Positions 1 through 10,920 of a stretch of DNA of 33,625 bases are shown here, in pieces. The translations under genes were made by a program, and so were the position numbers. Every line of letters begins with the position of its first letter. Position 1 is the first letter of the stretch. Origin of the DNA: Saccoglossus kowalevskii (taxonomy: Eukaryota > Hemichordata > Enteropneusta > Harrimaniidae); the NCBI RefSeq assembly GCF_000003605.2, contig NW_003109578.1, forward strand, positions 162,486-196,110, given 5' to 3'. Under the pieces are notes generated by a model that did not search any database, was not told the DNA's origin, and saw only the letters and a program-made list of their open reading frames with translations.

Positions 1-60
1 CCTCCGTTGCGGTGCAACGGCGGTTTACTTTTAAACAGGTTTTTTAAAACACTTATTTAA
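1..60. repeat. Small perfect hairpin at the window edge
   Basis: Positions 4-10 (CCGTTGC) and 14-20 (GCAACGG) form a perfect 7-bp stem around a GGT loop, in a short GC-rich patch before very T-rich sequence. The window edge prevents knowing whether it belongs to a larger element. Confidence 0.5.
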
Positions 61-357
61 ATAAGCTGATTCTATTTTTCTATTCTTTTATTTATTCATT
101 TAATTTTCTATTCTTTCGTTTATTGTTTTATTTATTTTTCTATTCTTTTATTTTTTGTTTTATTATTTTATTTATTCTTCTATTTTTTAATTTATCGTTC
201 TATTCTTCAATTTAATCTTTTATTTCTTGTTCTAATTTTCAATTTATTTTTTTATTTATTGTTTTATTCTTTGATTTATTCTTTTATTTATTTATCTATT
301 CTTTGATTTATTCTTTGATTTATTTACCTATTCTTTGATTTATTCTTTTATTTATTG
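61..357. repeat. T-rich degenerate minisatellite (TTTATTC-type units)
   Basis: About 300 bp made of variants of TATTCTTTTATTTATT and TTGATTTATT in irregular tandem array. It is strongly strand-asymmetric: T-rich and A/C/G-poor on the plus strand. No coding potential is seen. It most likely arose by slippage from a short pyrimidine-rich unit. Confidence 0.85.
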
Positions 358-360
358 GTG

Positions 361-910
361 TTTTTCAATTTTGGCCCTAATGGCACACCATAGACATAAA
401 CGAGTCATTAAAGTGTTTATTGATAAGAAATTTATGGATAAATGCATCGAACATTATGCAAGCATTATTAACAAAATTGAGTGAAAAGTCTGAGGACTCG
501 TAAGTAAACATTATGGTATATATGCCAACTAGACAATCACCGAAATCTGTTTTTAAAACTCTTGTCAGTAGACATACTGTGCATGTAATAAAGAGCTTTA
601 TATTTTCCTATATTTAAAAATTTCATTAATACAATAAAGACAATATGAAAACAAATATTGAACAATAATTTAAGTAACTGGTAAGCTGTGTCGTGCGCAC
701 GCTCATTCAACGATTGAATTATACTATCGAGAGTGTGTGGACAGGTGGTGTATTCGTTAAGGAAGCAACAACAACTAGAACCGATTGATGGCTTTTAGAT
801 TTCTAGAGCAAAGAAGGAAACTAGAAGTTATATTAAATAAACCTGAAAGTATGGTTGTATTGTTACTCCGTTACAAAACATATGTCAATATTCAGATTGT
901 GTTTAATGTG
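361..910. other. Anonymous AT-rich stretch
   Basis: I see no ORF, RNA gene or repeat with support here. Scattered CACTTT/AAAGTG words near the right end grade into the following tandem repeat. Confidence 0.6.
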
Positions 911-1260
911 AAAGCACTTTTCAAAGTGTTGCGATGATAAACACTTGTTCAATACATATTTCTGGTGGAAACACTTTTCAAAATGTGTGTCTGTAGTGAA
1001 TTCCCTTTTCAAAGAGTTGTGACAGTAAACACTTCATTCATGTCTTTTATACGTTTCGTGATCATTAAAATGTGTGTCCAGTACAATTACTTTATAAAGT
1101 GTTGTGATAATAAGCACTTTTTTATACATGTTCCTGGTGGAAACACTTTTAAAAAATGTGTTTATAGTAAAATCGCTTTTAAATGTGTTGAACACTTCAT
1201 AATTATGCATAGTATAAACACTTTAAGTGTTTCTAAAGTGGGAACAAGCTTATAAACACG
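911..1260. repeat. Degenerate tandem repeat, about 172-bp period, two copies
   Basis: The landmark AAGTGTTG occurs at 924 and again at 1097, and TGGTGGAAACACTTTT at 963 and again at 1135, giving periods of 172-173 bp with substitutions and small indels between copies. Each unit contains short inverted words (CACTTTTCAAAGTG and variants), so the strand can fold on itself locally. The open frame across 965-1255 uses a GTG start and is only the repeat read in one frame. Confidence 0.8.
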
Positions 1261-1269
1261 TTAAATATT

Positions 1270-2110
1270 GTATCACAATACAGTAAAAATGTTTTTTATT
1301 TTAAAATTGCGATTTTAATTAATGTGTTTAATTATAAAACACTTGAAATAATTTTAAAGTGGAGACAAAAATGTGTCATATTTTAAAACACGTTACAATG
1401 ATTTACAGTGTACCTTTGAGTCGCGAGCTACTCAAAGTACTAGAAGCAGCGGTTTTCAAATAATTAGCCTCAAATTGTATATACGATTATATAAGTCAAT
1501 ATTGAACTGTGTCAGAATGTTTGGCGACAACAAAAATAAAAACACGAAACAGTGCTGTGCTTGTTGCCAGTTGAACATGACCCGAATTTCAACTCGTGTG
1601 ATTTCCAATTATGTCTTGTAATTAGCCTCGTGCATGTTCAATCAGGCTGGATTGTTTAATACTACTTGAACGTTATTTACATGCAAAAGTCATCTCCCCT
1701 CTGAGCAATATCAGAATGAGTCGTTTTGTATCTACATAACTACATACAATTTCAATTAAACCTGACAAAAACACCCTTTCAATTATATTTAACAGTAATG
1801 GAACCATAGAAACTATTAATGACTATTCTAAAATTGTCCAATTCAGGAGTCGTAGATGGTACCATTTGATTAACGAGTGTTTTGTCAATGCCATTGCATT
1901 TGGTAAAACGATTAGCGCGGTACTCAGCAACATGTATTCATCGCTTCAGGGCTTTATTAATCTGTGAACGTGTTTGACTTGCAAACGCAACATAAAAAGC
2001 ATGTACAGCTACATATTATAGGATCCATAGTAACTTCCGTGTATGCGAAACGCAATTTGCGGCGAAATGTTTTCTAACTCCTTGATTTAAAAATAGGTAA
2101 AACGTGTCAT
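1270..2110. other. Anonymous sequence, no gene recognised
   Basis: The open frame at 1373-1621 begins with a non-ATG codon and resembles nothing known. No repeat family or RNA gene is apparent. Confidence 0.5.
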
Positions 2111-2130
2111 TTTTGGCTGCAACACTCTTT

Positions 2131-2255
2131 TCAAGCGCCGCGGTCGCCGCGCCACGGCGTGCTCGATATGCGATGTAATGCAGCGCAAGTGAATGACATC
2201 GCTTTTGTTACACGAAATTCTAACACGCTGCGTGACGATCGTAGCGCACTGCTTG
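2131..2255 (-). mobile_element. CpG-rich MITE-like element, copy A
   Basis: A CpG-dense island in AT-rich surroundings. The left part (GCGGTCGCCGCGCCACGGCG, 2141-2160, then TGCTCGATATG) matches the reverse complement of the right end of copy B. The right part (AACACGCTGCGTGACGATCG, 2222-2241) matches the reverse complement of copy B's left end. The ends are imperfect inverted repeats of each other. The left flank TTTTCAAG may be a mutated TTTTAA target. The overlapping open frames on both strands are explained by the low stop density of this GC-rich patch and start at non-ATG codons or lack any known motif. Confidence 0.55.
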
Positions 2256-2259
2256 CCGA

Positions 2260-2685
2260 CTGCGGAGTGCTGCTTGACAAATGTTGTGCAATAGATCAAT
2301 TTTCCGGAAGTCGAAGATACGGCGTTTTGCATGCGCGCGCATACCATTTTGGGGTGTAACGTAAACTTGCACGCGTTACATTGTGCTTGCGGGTTTACCA
2401 ATCGAAGTCAGTCAATTCCCTTTTACCGAATACCGACAGACTAGACTGACATGTTTGTATTTGCACCCCAGTTTCACTACTTCCGGTAAAGTGATCTATG
2501 CCACTTTCTGCTTAGACACTTGCTCCCAGCATGCTTCACACACAGCACGCCCTCTGTGTTGAGATTGGTTTGCTGCGCTATACGCCACCGTCATACGAAC
2601 TGCGTGGCGACTGTTGTACGCGCATGACTATTGTGATGCTTTGAGTCTTTATTTTAAGAAGTAATTACTAGTTTAAAATGATGCA
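2260..2685. other. Moderately CpG-rich flank, no gene recognised
   Basis: The sequence right of copy A remains fairly CpG-rich to about 2380 and then becomes ordinary. No coding exon, RNA gene or repeat could be supported. Confidence 0.45.
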
Positions 2686-2686
2686 T

Positions 2687-2738
2687 ACATGCATAGACCC
2701 TCCAGTAGAAACCCTACTGGAGGGTCTGTGATACATGT
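2687..2738 (+). repeat. Strong GC-rich hairpin (14-bp perfect stem)
   Basis: AGACCCTCCAGTAG (2695-2708) pairs perfectly with CTACTGGAGGGTCT (2714-2727) around the 5-nt loop AAACC. With a 3-nt bulge and one mismatch, pairing continues outward (ACATGCAT against ATACATGT) to give about 21 paired positions over 52 nt. It could be the tip of a fold-back element or a small-RNA precursor. The loop is short for a typical animal pre-miRNA. Confidence 0.7.
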
Positions 2739-3130
2739 CATATGCTGGAAAGGTAAACAGGCCACGCATGTAACGTATGCAAATGTGAGGTATGTTACTT
2801 GCATGTGTGTTTTGCCACGTGGACGGTATGTATGTTAGGTTTCATTATGTACATACACTTAATGGTTAATTATTAATGGTTTAATGAATGATGGTTTAGA
2901 CTCGACAGCCGGTGATTATGTTTACTTTACTACAACCAAGCTTTGACGACAAGTAAACAGAAGAACTGAACGCCGCCAAGCGAAATCTATTAAAAATCAC
3001 ATCATTCAGTGTGGCCACACTCCGCTGCCAATATAATACTTAGTACTAAGTTAATTAGGTCCACTCTTACTGAATGTACTATCTGAACACATGATATGCT
3101 ATTGAAACATCCGAAAGTAGACCATATTCC

Positions 3131-3412
3131 GTTTACTGCGAGATCCCGCGATATACGTGGACAAACAAACGCCGCGTGGGATTCAGAAAACGCGAAAGTA
3201 TTTGCTGGGGGTATTTCCATGTTTAATACTGTGATATACCCATTTGATAGCGGTCATTTTTTATGAAGTAAGGATATCTCAGCACCATATTTCCCTCTGT
3301 ACGCATGACATTTCGACAAAAAAGAAATTCAAGTTAAAAATCAATTCATTCAATTCTTCGACAGACGTTCGATCAGCGTCTTCCATACATTACGCGAGAT
3401 CTCGCAGTAAAC
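3131..3412. repeat. Inverted pair of 20-mers, 282 bp end to end
   Basis: GTTTACTGCGAGATCCCGCG (3131-3150) recurs as its reverse complement at 3393-3412 with a single mismatch (19 of 20). The matching does not extend convincingly on either side. It is compatible with the ends of a small non-autonomous DNA element, but I see no clear target duplication. The open frame at 3002-3220 on the minus strand (ATG at 3220) overlaps it and is unrecognised. Confidence 0.6.
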
Positions 3413-4937
3413 GCAAAATCATAAATTTTTGATGATTCCGGTGATATTGTAGTGGTCAATGGACGCAATATAATGTTACATTATTCTCTTAATCGAAACA
3501 TTGTGTGTCTCTTTTTTCACTCTGAATGAATATTTCTAGGATATGCATACTATTATTGTATGGCATTGTGAGTTCTTATAAATACTTACGGTCCACGGTC
3601 TACAGAGATCAACTTTGCACTTTAACAAACCAGTCCCAATCATGTTTACATGTGATTGTGCATTAACGGATACGTGAAGTGACATTGTAATACTTCCATT
3701 CGCAGCGTTAAATCACCCGAGCCAAAGTTGAAGTGAGTTCAAATGAAAAGCTACAGATTGGGTGATGCGAAGCGAGAGGACGGGGATTATTAGTACACCA
3801 GAAATTACCTACGCGCTTCTGATATGTGTTCGAGACGCAACACCAAACATCATAGCGATACAACACATCAGCTGACTGGGGTATATATGGCTGTAATACT
3901 CGTCACTAAAGTAAACTGTGTTATATTATCAAAAGATCATTCACGGTACTCGTTTTCGCCTCTCAGATACTTTTCATGTTCTTCCGTCATCACGTTCAAA
4001 TACCACAAGCCAAGGGAGCAGTGAACGCGATGACAGAAGTGAATTTAATTTGTGGGGGTAATAACAAGACTCGTGGCTATCTCTCCCTCTCATTGTTATC
4101 TGGTCGGCCATTTTCGTCTAAGTGGTTTGCAAATGCTTCTTCAGCGACGCCACATATTTTACGCCAGGTTGTCCTCTTTTATATAATAGTACAGTATGCA
4201 TAATGACCGCAAGAATGGAACCTTCAGTGTCAACATCTCTAGAGCCATATGCGTATACAATACGACATTAAATTTAGACACTAGTTCCATTGATCTATCT
4301 GTCTTCACAGCACAAATGTATCCTGTCCATTAGTGACACTAATAAGGACATCCCCGGTTACAATAGAATGCACCGGATGAAATATAAGTAATGAAATAAA
4401 TAATGTACATTCGCGGGATTTGCATGCTTCACCGACAGGTTGATACAGGATGATACAGCATATTTCATACCATACTACGATTTTAATCTGGAGTTAAATA
4501 TTTAGTATTTTGTAATTCGACGTACTTAAAGTTGAATCTCAAGTAAAGAACCCCCCACCCACATTTAACACGCGTTAAATGTTATCTACGCAGACTTGTC
4601 TACAGTAAAACAGCTAAAAATAATAGAATCGCTATACAACGCGCTACCTAGCCGGATATCGCGATCTGCTGATATATATTTACGTTGCAAACTAAGAATA
4701 AAAAGCCAATACCATATTATTTATTGGCATTTATTTCATGTAAACACACAATGTATTGTGTATAAGCGGCATGGAACCCACACCGAGTACAACACGACTG
4801 TGGCCCTTTGTGTTGAATGTATGAAAAAAACGTTCCAAATTCAGTAAAAAAAAAATACATCACGCAGACTAATACCTAATAGCAATGAGTCATCCAACAT
4901 ACGGTATCCGCGTTTTTTCAAACATTTTTCTTTAATA

Positions 4938-4951
4938 GTTGCCATGACAAC
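4938..4951. promoter_or_regulatory. X-box-like (RFX) motif
   Basis: GTTGCCATGACAAC differs by one base from the palindromic X-box GTTGCCATGGCAAC. Site-like only; there is no flanking promoter evidence. Confidence 0.25.
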
Positions 4952-6238
4952 GGCCGAAAATTTTTGCTCGTGCCTTCGCGCAAGATGTATCCTCGTACAA
5001 AACTTTGAGTCAAAATTTTGAACATATGTTAATCTAATTTGTATTTTTTTCACCGGATTGACACAATACGCGCATTTACTGCTCGCCTAAATCGCCATTT
5101 ACACTCGAATTCATTGGTTAAAACAACGATGTTAAAAAAACGCCTCTACAAACAAGAACTGGAGACTAGATGACGCGGTTTATTTTAGCGTATAACAGTA
5201 TGGAAGGCGTGATAATCACACATTCACGAGTACTGTTCTCGTGTTTCAAAAAAAATATCCAAGCATATAACGATTGTTCTGCGCATCATGAATTCAAACC
5301 TTCGATTTTGTCCGCGTTATTTTTGATTTGATAGGCGGGTGTCACATAAACTCATGGATTTCACTGTAGTTTGACGCAGTGCAGTTCAGTGATTTATGCG
5401 TGCTGAAGTTATGAGGGTGTCGTCGAGTGGTCGTTCTGTGAGACATGGACGTCTTTCTACATCATGACATCATCAATTATCTGACTTGGTATGTTCGGTC
5501 TGATGTTTACGCCTTTGAACACAATTATTTTAGGCCTAGTGTCCAGATTCGACTAGGTCTCATTTACATGTAAATCTGCCAACTTTGCAATTGCTTTTCA
5601 CAACTTTGTGAGCAATTTGTTTTTCATTTTACGCTTTTTAAGTGCGGGGTCGATAATGAACATGACTTAGGTAAAATATATTAGAGAACGCAAAGTATAA
5701 CAATTTTTGTATGGGGATTAGACGAAACTTTAACGAATTGTAGGGCTGAATATATTTTTTTTTTGAAATGGCCAACCCCTGTTTAATAGAGCACATTGCG
5801 ACTTTCAATACTTCATCATCTGAGATCAATAGCCAACACAGGCAGAACATTCGATTGATCGTGTCTTATTACCAGCAATGTACATAGACCACTCTGTGTT
5901 ACTTCACCGCTTGGCCTCCGATGTCAAGCCCTATGGAAGCTCATAGTGATCACATTCATTCGTTGAGTTTTAATCATAAAATAACCACGTAATCGAACTG
6001 TATATTTATCGAGAATACTCAAGTTACAAGATATTTCAAGATTTAGTTCAGCAAGCGTTCACATGTTCAAGTCTAGTAAACTTCAAATTTACCGAGTCTT
6101 GGAGTGTATTGAATGTTCAAGTTCATTAAGTGTTAAACAGAGCATAGAGCCAACCGTATTGTCTGCGTGTCTGGTGATAGGCTGATCAAACCTTCACTCT
6201 AGTTAGATGGACAAATTTTGAAAAACAAATGTTCTCCC

Positions 6239-6252
6239 ATTACCATGGCAAC
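6239..6252. promoter_or_regulatory. X-box-like (RFX) motif
   Basis: ATTACCATGGCAAC has a perfect right half-site (GGCAAC) and one mismatch in the left half (A for the first G). A weaker third match, GTTACCATGACAAT, lies at 15487-15500. Confidence 0.2.
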
Positions 6253-6917
6253 AACTGAAAAAATGTCACTCACCATACGCGTGTTTCCTTTGCTATTAAT
6301 AACTTACCACGTGCAGGCATTGACATTGTAATATATTATAAAAGATGCGCATTATGGCATTTCACGACTTTAGTTTCGTTATCAATGTGTTATTCGGTCA
6401 TCATAATCTGACACAGCTAACATGAAAGACACCCACATACTAATTTTACCATATCGCATTTCGTCGTCTTCGAAACAGCTGGTCACACAGATGCCGTAAT
6501 ATACCGCATTCGGAGAGCAACAGTGCAAATATCGCGGACTGCATTAACCATGCATTGACGTACATCAAATATCAATAGAATAGTTACTTAATCGTTTTGT
6601 GAGTAATCTTAACACTGTAAACATGTTATTGTCATCCGATTCATGGTATAATCCGCGCGATTACCACCACCGTTTCTGATCAGCGCAGTACTTACTAAGG
6701 CAGTATATCATTAATTAGTATTCCCGAAGAACATTCTAGTGTATAGACAGAGCTTTTATTACATTGAATGTTGTCTTATAGATCTTACTAAAAGCATGTT
6801 TCGGATTCTTTTCAACAACCTGCTCGTCTAGCCGCTTGTTTCAAAACGAAACACATGCTAGCAGTCATTATTTATTAGTTTTTCTATTAAATATACATGT
6901 ATGTTAGTCTCTTCCTT

Positions 6918-7046
6918 TTAATTGGCGGCGGTCGTCGCGCAGCGCGTGTTCGAATTTCAAACAAACAATGTTTTTCACAGGCGTTGTGTACGTCGCTATG
7001 AGTCCCATATCGAATAGGACGCGGCGCGACGATCACCGCCTTTTAA
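6918..7046 (+). mobile_element. CpG-rich MITE-like element, copy B, with TTAA-type target duplication
   Basis: This is the best-preserved copy. The 121-bp body (6922-7042) starts TTGGCGGCGGTCGTCGCGC and ends GCGCGACGATCACCGCCTT, so the ends align as inverted repeats from the third base with two mismatches in the first 19. TTAA flanks both sides (6918-6921, 7043-7046), within an 8-bp identical word CCTTTTAA (6914-6921, 7039-7046). A TTAA duplication is typical of piggyBac-type insertion, but an 8-bp duplication is also conceivable. It encodes no protein. The interior contains GTGTTCGAATTTC, which resembles a pol III B box, but no A box was found. Confidence 0.65.
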
Positions 7047-7049
7047 ATG

Positions 7050-8475
7050 TCAGGCCACTGAAAAAATCAAACTGTTGTCGGACATTCTTATTCTCGCTTT
7101 GATAGTTGGAATGGACACGACATACATCCGAAATACATCCACAGATGTACCATCCTCGCCTTGGCGGGCGTGCACGACGAGCGTTCCTACGCCATACAAT
7201 CGCGCACGTGCATGAAACGGTCGCACGTTTCTGTTTTCCGTTTTAAATTAAATTTATTACCCACTCGACGTGTACTTGCTTTATAATTATTTGGACATTT
7301 ATACAGATAAGTCAGAGGCACATACACTTGCACGAATCGACATTTCAACGCAGTCGACCTGAAGGTGAGTGTTATACGGCGCGTGATGAATATGGAATTT
7401 GACGAAATAGTTCATACACGTATCGATGACGTTGCTTTCTAGATAATTGGGATGGCTTGTTACAATTTTAATTGCGACGTACGATTGCCAGCTCAATTCC
7501 CAATCCCCTTTAATAATCAGGTGATTGCTCTCGAATTTACTCGATGTAATGAGTACAATGTAAGCGTAATGAGGTACAGTTTAGAAGCCGTTACGTCATC
7601 CCACGCACTGGTCGTCGATGTCTGAAATCACACAACACGTAACATGGTTAGGTAATCGGATAATCTTACATCGTGGGTGAGCGATTTCTGATCAAACACA
7701 CAATTTTCATAGGTATTGACTGACACCATCACTGTGTTGTGTTTTCCGATTTTTAATTTAGTGACCCAGTTAGAATTTTTGCTCGGAAATTCTGTATTTC
7801 TGTAACATAAACCAAGTCGGAATGTTCCGCCGCATCAGGAAGTTCGGATGCCCGTGTCTCGAAAGACGTGTATACCCCTGTCACTTATCGTCGTGTATTC
7901 GTAAGATAAATAAAAAATCGACATCTGGATAATTAAAACTCTAGTCATCTTATTTGCAGAGCAGAAAAGGTTTTGTCATAAATATGGCGGCAACTTGGCT
8001 TCAGGTAATAGACTTTTGGTCGGTATATTTACGCGTTTTATAGGCAGCGCAATAACTTAAGTTTTGCACATGACATTTACTGACCAGCACGGAATTTTAA
8101 AGCAAAGTCATAAAAATCCAACATATCAATTACACCGTGTTATTACAAGTCACGCTAATTGCGAGATGATTACAGACATATCGCAAGACAAACTAGAGAT
8201 ACTAGAGTTTTGTTGTGTCCTTGCTTATAATATTCTTAAAGTGTGTATTATGTGTTTTGTTTTTCTGCGTAATTGACGATAAACCCTCAAATCAATCTCA
8301 CTCATTAATGTGTAAGAAAATTGAACATTTCTTAGCGTCTGCATATCTTTGATTTTACAACATTACTATTTTTAAGTCTAGAACATGTGTAGTGTTAGTG
8401 AAATTAACCAAAGAGGGCCACGACTTCGTATTTTCATTACTGTCACTTAATCCATGCTTTAATTGATGTCATAAT
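7050..8475. other. Anonymous sequence, no gene recognised
   Basis: A further short CpG-rich patch (7153-7230, containing GGCGGGCGTGCACGACGAGC) may be another fragment of the CpG-rich element, but the match is weak. The remaining sequence holds only short unrecognised open frames. Confidence 0.45.
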
Positions 8476-8477
8476 TA

Positions 8478-8738
8478 AAATTCTTTGAAAATATTTTGCT
8501 TTTCAAAACGAATTAGTATTTCCACTTTGCTTTTCGATTTGCAATTCCAGTTTACAATTGCGTTTCCACTTTCCGTTTTGATTTGCAATTTGACCCACTT
8601 TTTGATTTGCAATTCTACTTCCATTTGTTGTGTCCTTTCACCCATGACCTTTGACACATGACCTCATCCCATAGCATGACGTATTCTTTGCAGGCAAGAG
8701 CCTATCGCGTATATCGTACCAGACATACTACTGCTTGT
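8478..8738 (+). repeat. Left arm of a long inverted repeat
   Basis: The arm contains the word GATTTGCAATT three times (8536, 8580, 8604), then TTTCACCCATGACCTTTGAC and, further inward, ATCGTACCAGACAT. All of these reappear in the same order in the reverse complement of 9510-9790. The arm is diverged and has indels. The minus-strand open frame here (8475-8657) is the repeat itself. Confidence 0.75.
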
Positions 8739-9509
8739 TGTGTTTAGTAAAACTTACGACAGCGTCAAAACGCAGGTCACAGGTAGCAAGTTTCCGATTA
8801 CTAATGTGATGATAATTATTAAAGCTTTCGCAATATAAAAAAAATATATATAAAAAAAGGCATATAAACTCTTTATATGAAAATCCTAGTCATGATCTCA
8901 GTGATTTATGAATAATGCAGCAAGCCAGAAATCGTGTGTTCAAAATAGCGGCACACAAACGTCGTCAGTTGACACACAACGCGGTTTCGGAGATTATGCG
9001 CGGTGTTTCAGTAAAGCAGTGGCTGACCGAGCATAGGTTTTTGATTAAAATATTTTGTAACCAAACGCTTTTATGTTATTATTTTTCTGTCACCGCATTT
9101 GTAAATTAAAAACGACTATTATTATTGTTTTTATCGAAAACTGGAACATAATGTCATTTGGACTATTAAATGACATAGATACAGGTATATTAGCCGTACG
9201 TCACATGGGCCAATCGTTATGCGACAAGTTTACCAACAATCATAACCGCCGGCGGTGAAAAGATTGGCTTATCGCGAATCACAAATAATGCAATCACTAT
9301 ATTTATTTTCAGCTTTTAATAAATAATAAATGTGTTTTTTTTTTGTTTTTTTTTTTTTGTTTTTTTTTTAATTTTCTAAGGTAGGTAGGTGGCAGCTGGA
9401 AAAGAGCTATAGCCTTCAAATATGACAGAGAACACGGTCAACACTTCTGGTTATGCAACCTGTGAAACAGTGTAACTTATATAAAGCTAATGACATAGTT
9501 GTATTAAAT
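8739..9509 (+). mobile_element. Spacer of the inverted-repeat unit, with weak transcription-unit signs
   Basis: This 0.77-kb spacer holds a 64-codon open frame from an ATG at 8915 (to 9109) and an overlapping frame to 9258. Neither resembles a transposase I know. Two AATAAA hexamers (9318-9323, 9325-9330) are followed at once by a G/T- and T-rich tract (9331-9370), which together look like a plus-strand polyadenylation region. If the unit is a transposon it is probably non-autonomous. Confidence 0.35.
9331..9370. repeat. Interrupted poly(T) tract
   Basis: TGTG followed by three long T runs separated by single G. It may be the U-rich part of a 3'-end signal on the plus strand, or a poly(A) tail relic read on the minus strand. 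Confidence 0.8.
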
Positions 9510-9790
9510 TCGAGCAGATTGATGTCCGGTACGATATGTTCTCGTCTGCAACGAACGCGTTATGTTATTGCCACATTGCTCGATGGCTATGTGATGAAGT
9601 AACGTGTCAAAGGTCATGGGTGAATGAGTATAACAAATGATAGTGGAAAGTGCAAATAAGAAAGTGAGGTCAACACAAGAAAGTGAAAAAACAGAAACAA
9701 ACCTGAATTGTAAATCGAAAGTGGAATGTCAATTGTAATCTGGAATTGCAAATCAAAACGCAAAATTAAAATGTAAAAAATGAAGAAAAG
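9510..9790 (-). repeat. Right arm of a long inverted repeat
   Basis: The reverse complement of the left arm with divergence: GTGTCAAAGGTCATGGGTGA (9604-9623) mirrors the left arm's TCACCCATGACCTTTGACAC, TGGAATTGCAAATCAAAACG mirrors CGATTTGCAATTCCA, and ATGTCCGGTACGAT mirrors ATCGTACCAGACAT. The whole unit spans about 1.3 kb. Confidence 0.75.
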
Positions 9791-10019
9791 AAAACGTGTT
9801 CGTAGTGAACGCTCAAGTGTTCTTACCTGCGAACAAGTTCTATCGTTCATGTAGTAGAATACGAATCTGAAGCTGTTGTATCTTTACAAATAGGTCCGTG
9901 ACACATTTATTTTTATTTTTAAAAAGTAGCTTCGGACACATTATTTCAATTTCTCGAGCTCCAAAAAACAGTAAAACTTTTCATAATTGAACGAGTCGTG
10001 TTTTTTTTTTTACAAATAG

Positions 10020-10453
10020 TTCCATGTATTGTCTTAATGACCAAGGTAAATTATTCAAATGTTGATCTTACCGCAATGTTCCCGCATATGACTATCTATA
10101 GCAATAAAGTAACTCAAATTTCGAAGAGCTTTCATAAAACTATATTAATTAACCTTAAGGAGGTAACCATGCTGCGACATTATTCCGATATACACGTCAG
10201 TGTTAGATGCATTAACTTTGTGAACGTGAATTATTTAAACATAATAACTAATCTATGGAATAACAGAAACATAATCGAAAAAGAAAGAAATTCAATACAG
10301 CAAAAGTACTCTGTAGCGACGTACTTCATTAATCTGCTACATTTTCTAATTTCCTCAGGATGTGCAACTTCTCTTATAAGCAATAAATTTTCTGATTATG
10401 TCAGCGTAAAAAAAAAGTCATTAACTTACTTCATTCAGTTAATATTAGCATAG
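10020..10453 (+). CDS. Unrecognised long open frame, possible terminal exon or orphan ORF
   Basis: I do not recognise this product. The frame is open from 9998 to a TAG at 10451-10453. The first ATG is at 10037 (138 codons, weak start context with T at -3). A run of T followed by ACAAATAG (10000-10019) looks like a splice acceptor immediately upstream. An AATAAA lies at 10709-10714, so a terminal exon reading is possible. The predicted peptide is rich in Asn, Ile, Ser and Lys, contains hydrophobic stretches near its C-terminus, and shows no motif I know. In DNA with this many A/T stop codons an open run of about 150 codons is uncommon, which is the main reason to list it. It may still be chance or decayed coding sequence. 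Confidence 0.2.
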
Positions 10454-10912
10454 TAAATACAGAACCAAAACGCTCATCTTCCGTAGAATTTCCGTTTTCT
10501 AAAACCAGATAATTATACACCTGTTTCCATGGTTATTTCTCAACTACGCCCTGGTTAGGTCATGCTGCATTTTTTACGTAATTACGTGCGGTCGAAGCAG
10601 TTTCAAACATCTTTCATCATAGATTGGCGCAGAACAAACTATTAAACTATATTTCAGTTGACCAATTTCCCTTTTCCTGTGACCTGAGGTGCATTTTTAA
10701 ATTCATAAAATAAAGTATGTGGTATCAAATGAATATGCATGAGATAAATATTTTCCAGATACGTGCATGCTATTATCATAAGTATATTTCAGGTTATATG
10801 ACATGTGCCGTCACGTATTTACTCACGTAAGTACACGTAAGTACCACGCCATGTTAATTTTAGCTCAGTCAAAATAAAAAAAAAATAAGTTAAAGCCCTT
10901 TTAAATTGCTGA

Positions 10913-10920
10913 TGACGTCA
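10913..10920. promoter_or_regulatory. Perfect CRE palindrome TGACGTCA
   Basis: Full 8-bp CREB/ATF consensus. Two more identical sites lie at 12298 and 19769. Confidence 0.4.

Larger units (their letters stand above)
3420..6910. other. Anonymous sequence, no gene recognised
   Basis: About 3.5 kb with only short open frames on both strands, none with a recognisable motif. Two near-consensus RFX X-box-like words lie at 4938-4951 and 6239-6252. A C-run occurs at 4551-4560. No RNA gene was seen. Confidence 0.5.

Noticed and set aside
965-1255. 96-codon open frame
   Set aside because: It begins with GTG and translates the degenerate 172-bp repeat.
2087-2401. Overlapping open frames on both strands of the CpG-rich patch
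   Set aside because: They start at non-ATG codons or lack motifs, and are explained by low stop density within element copy A.
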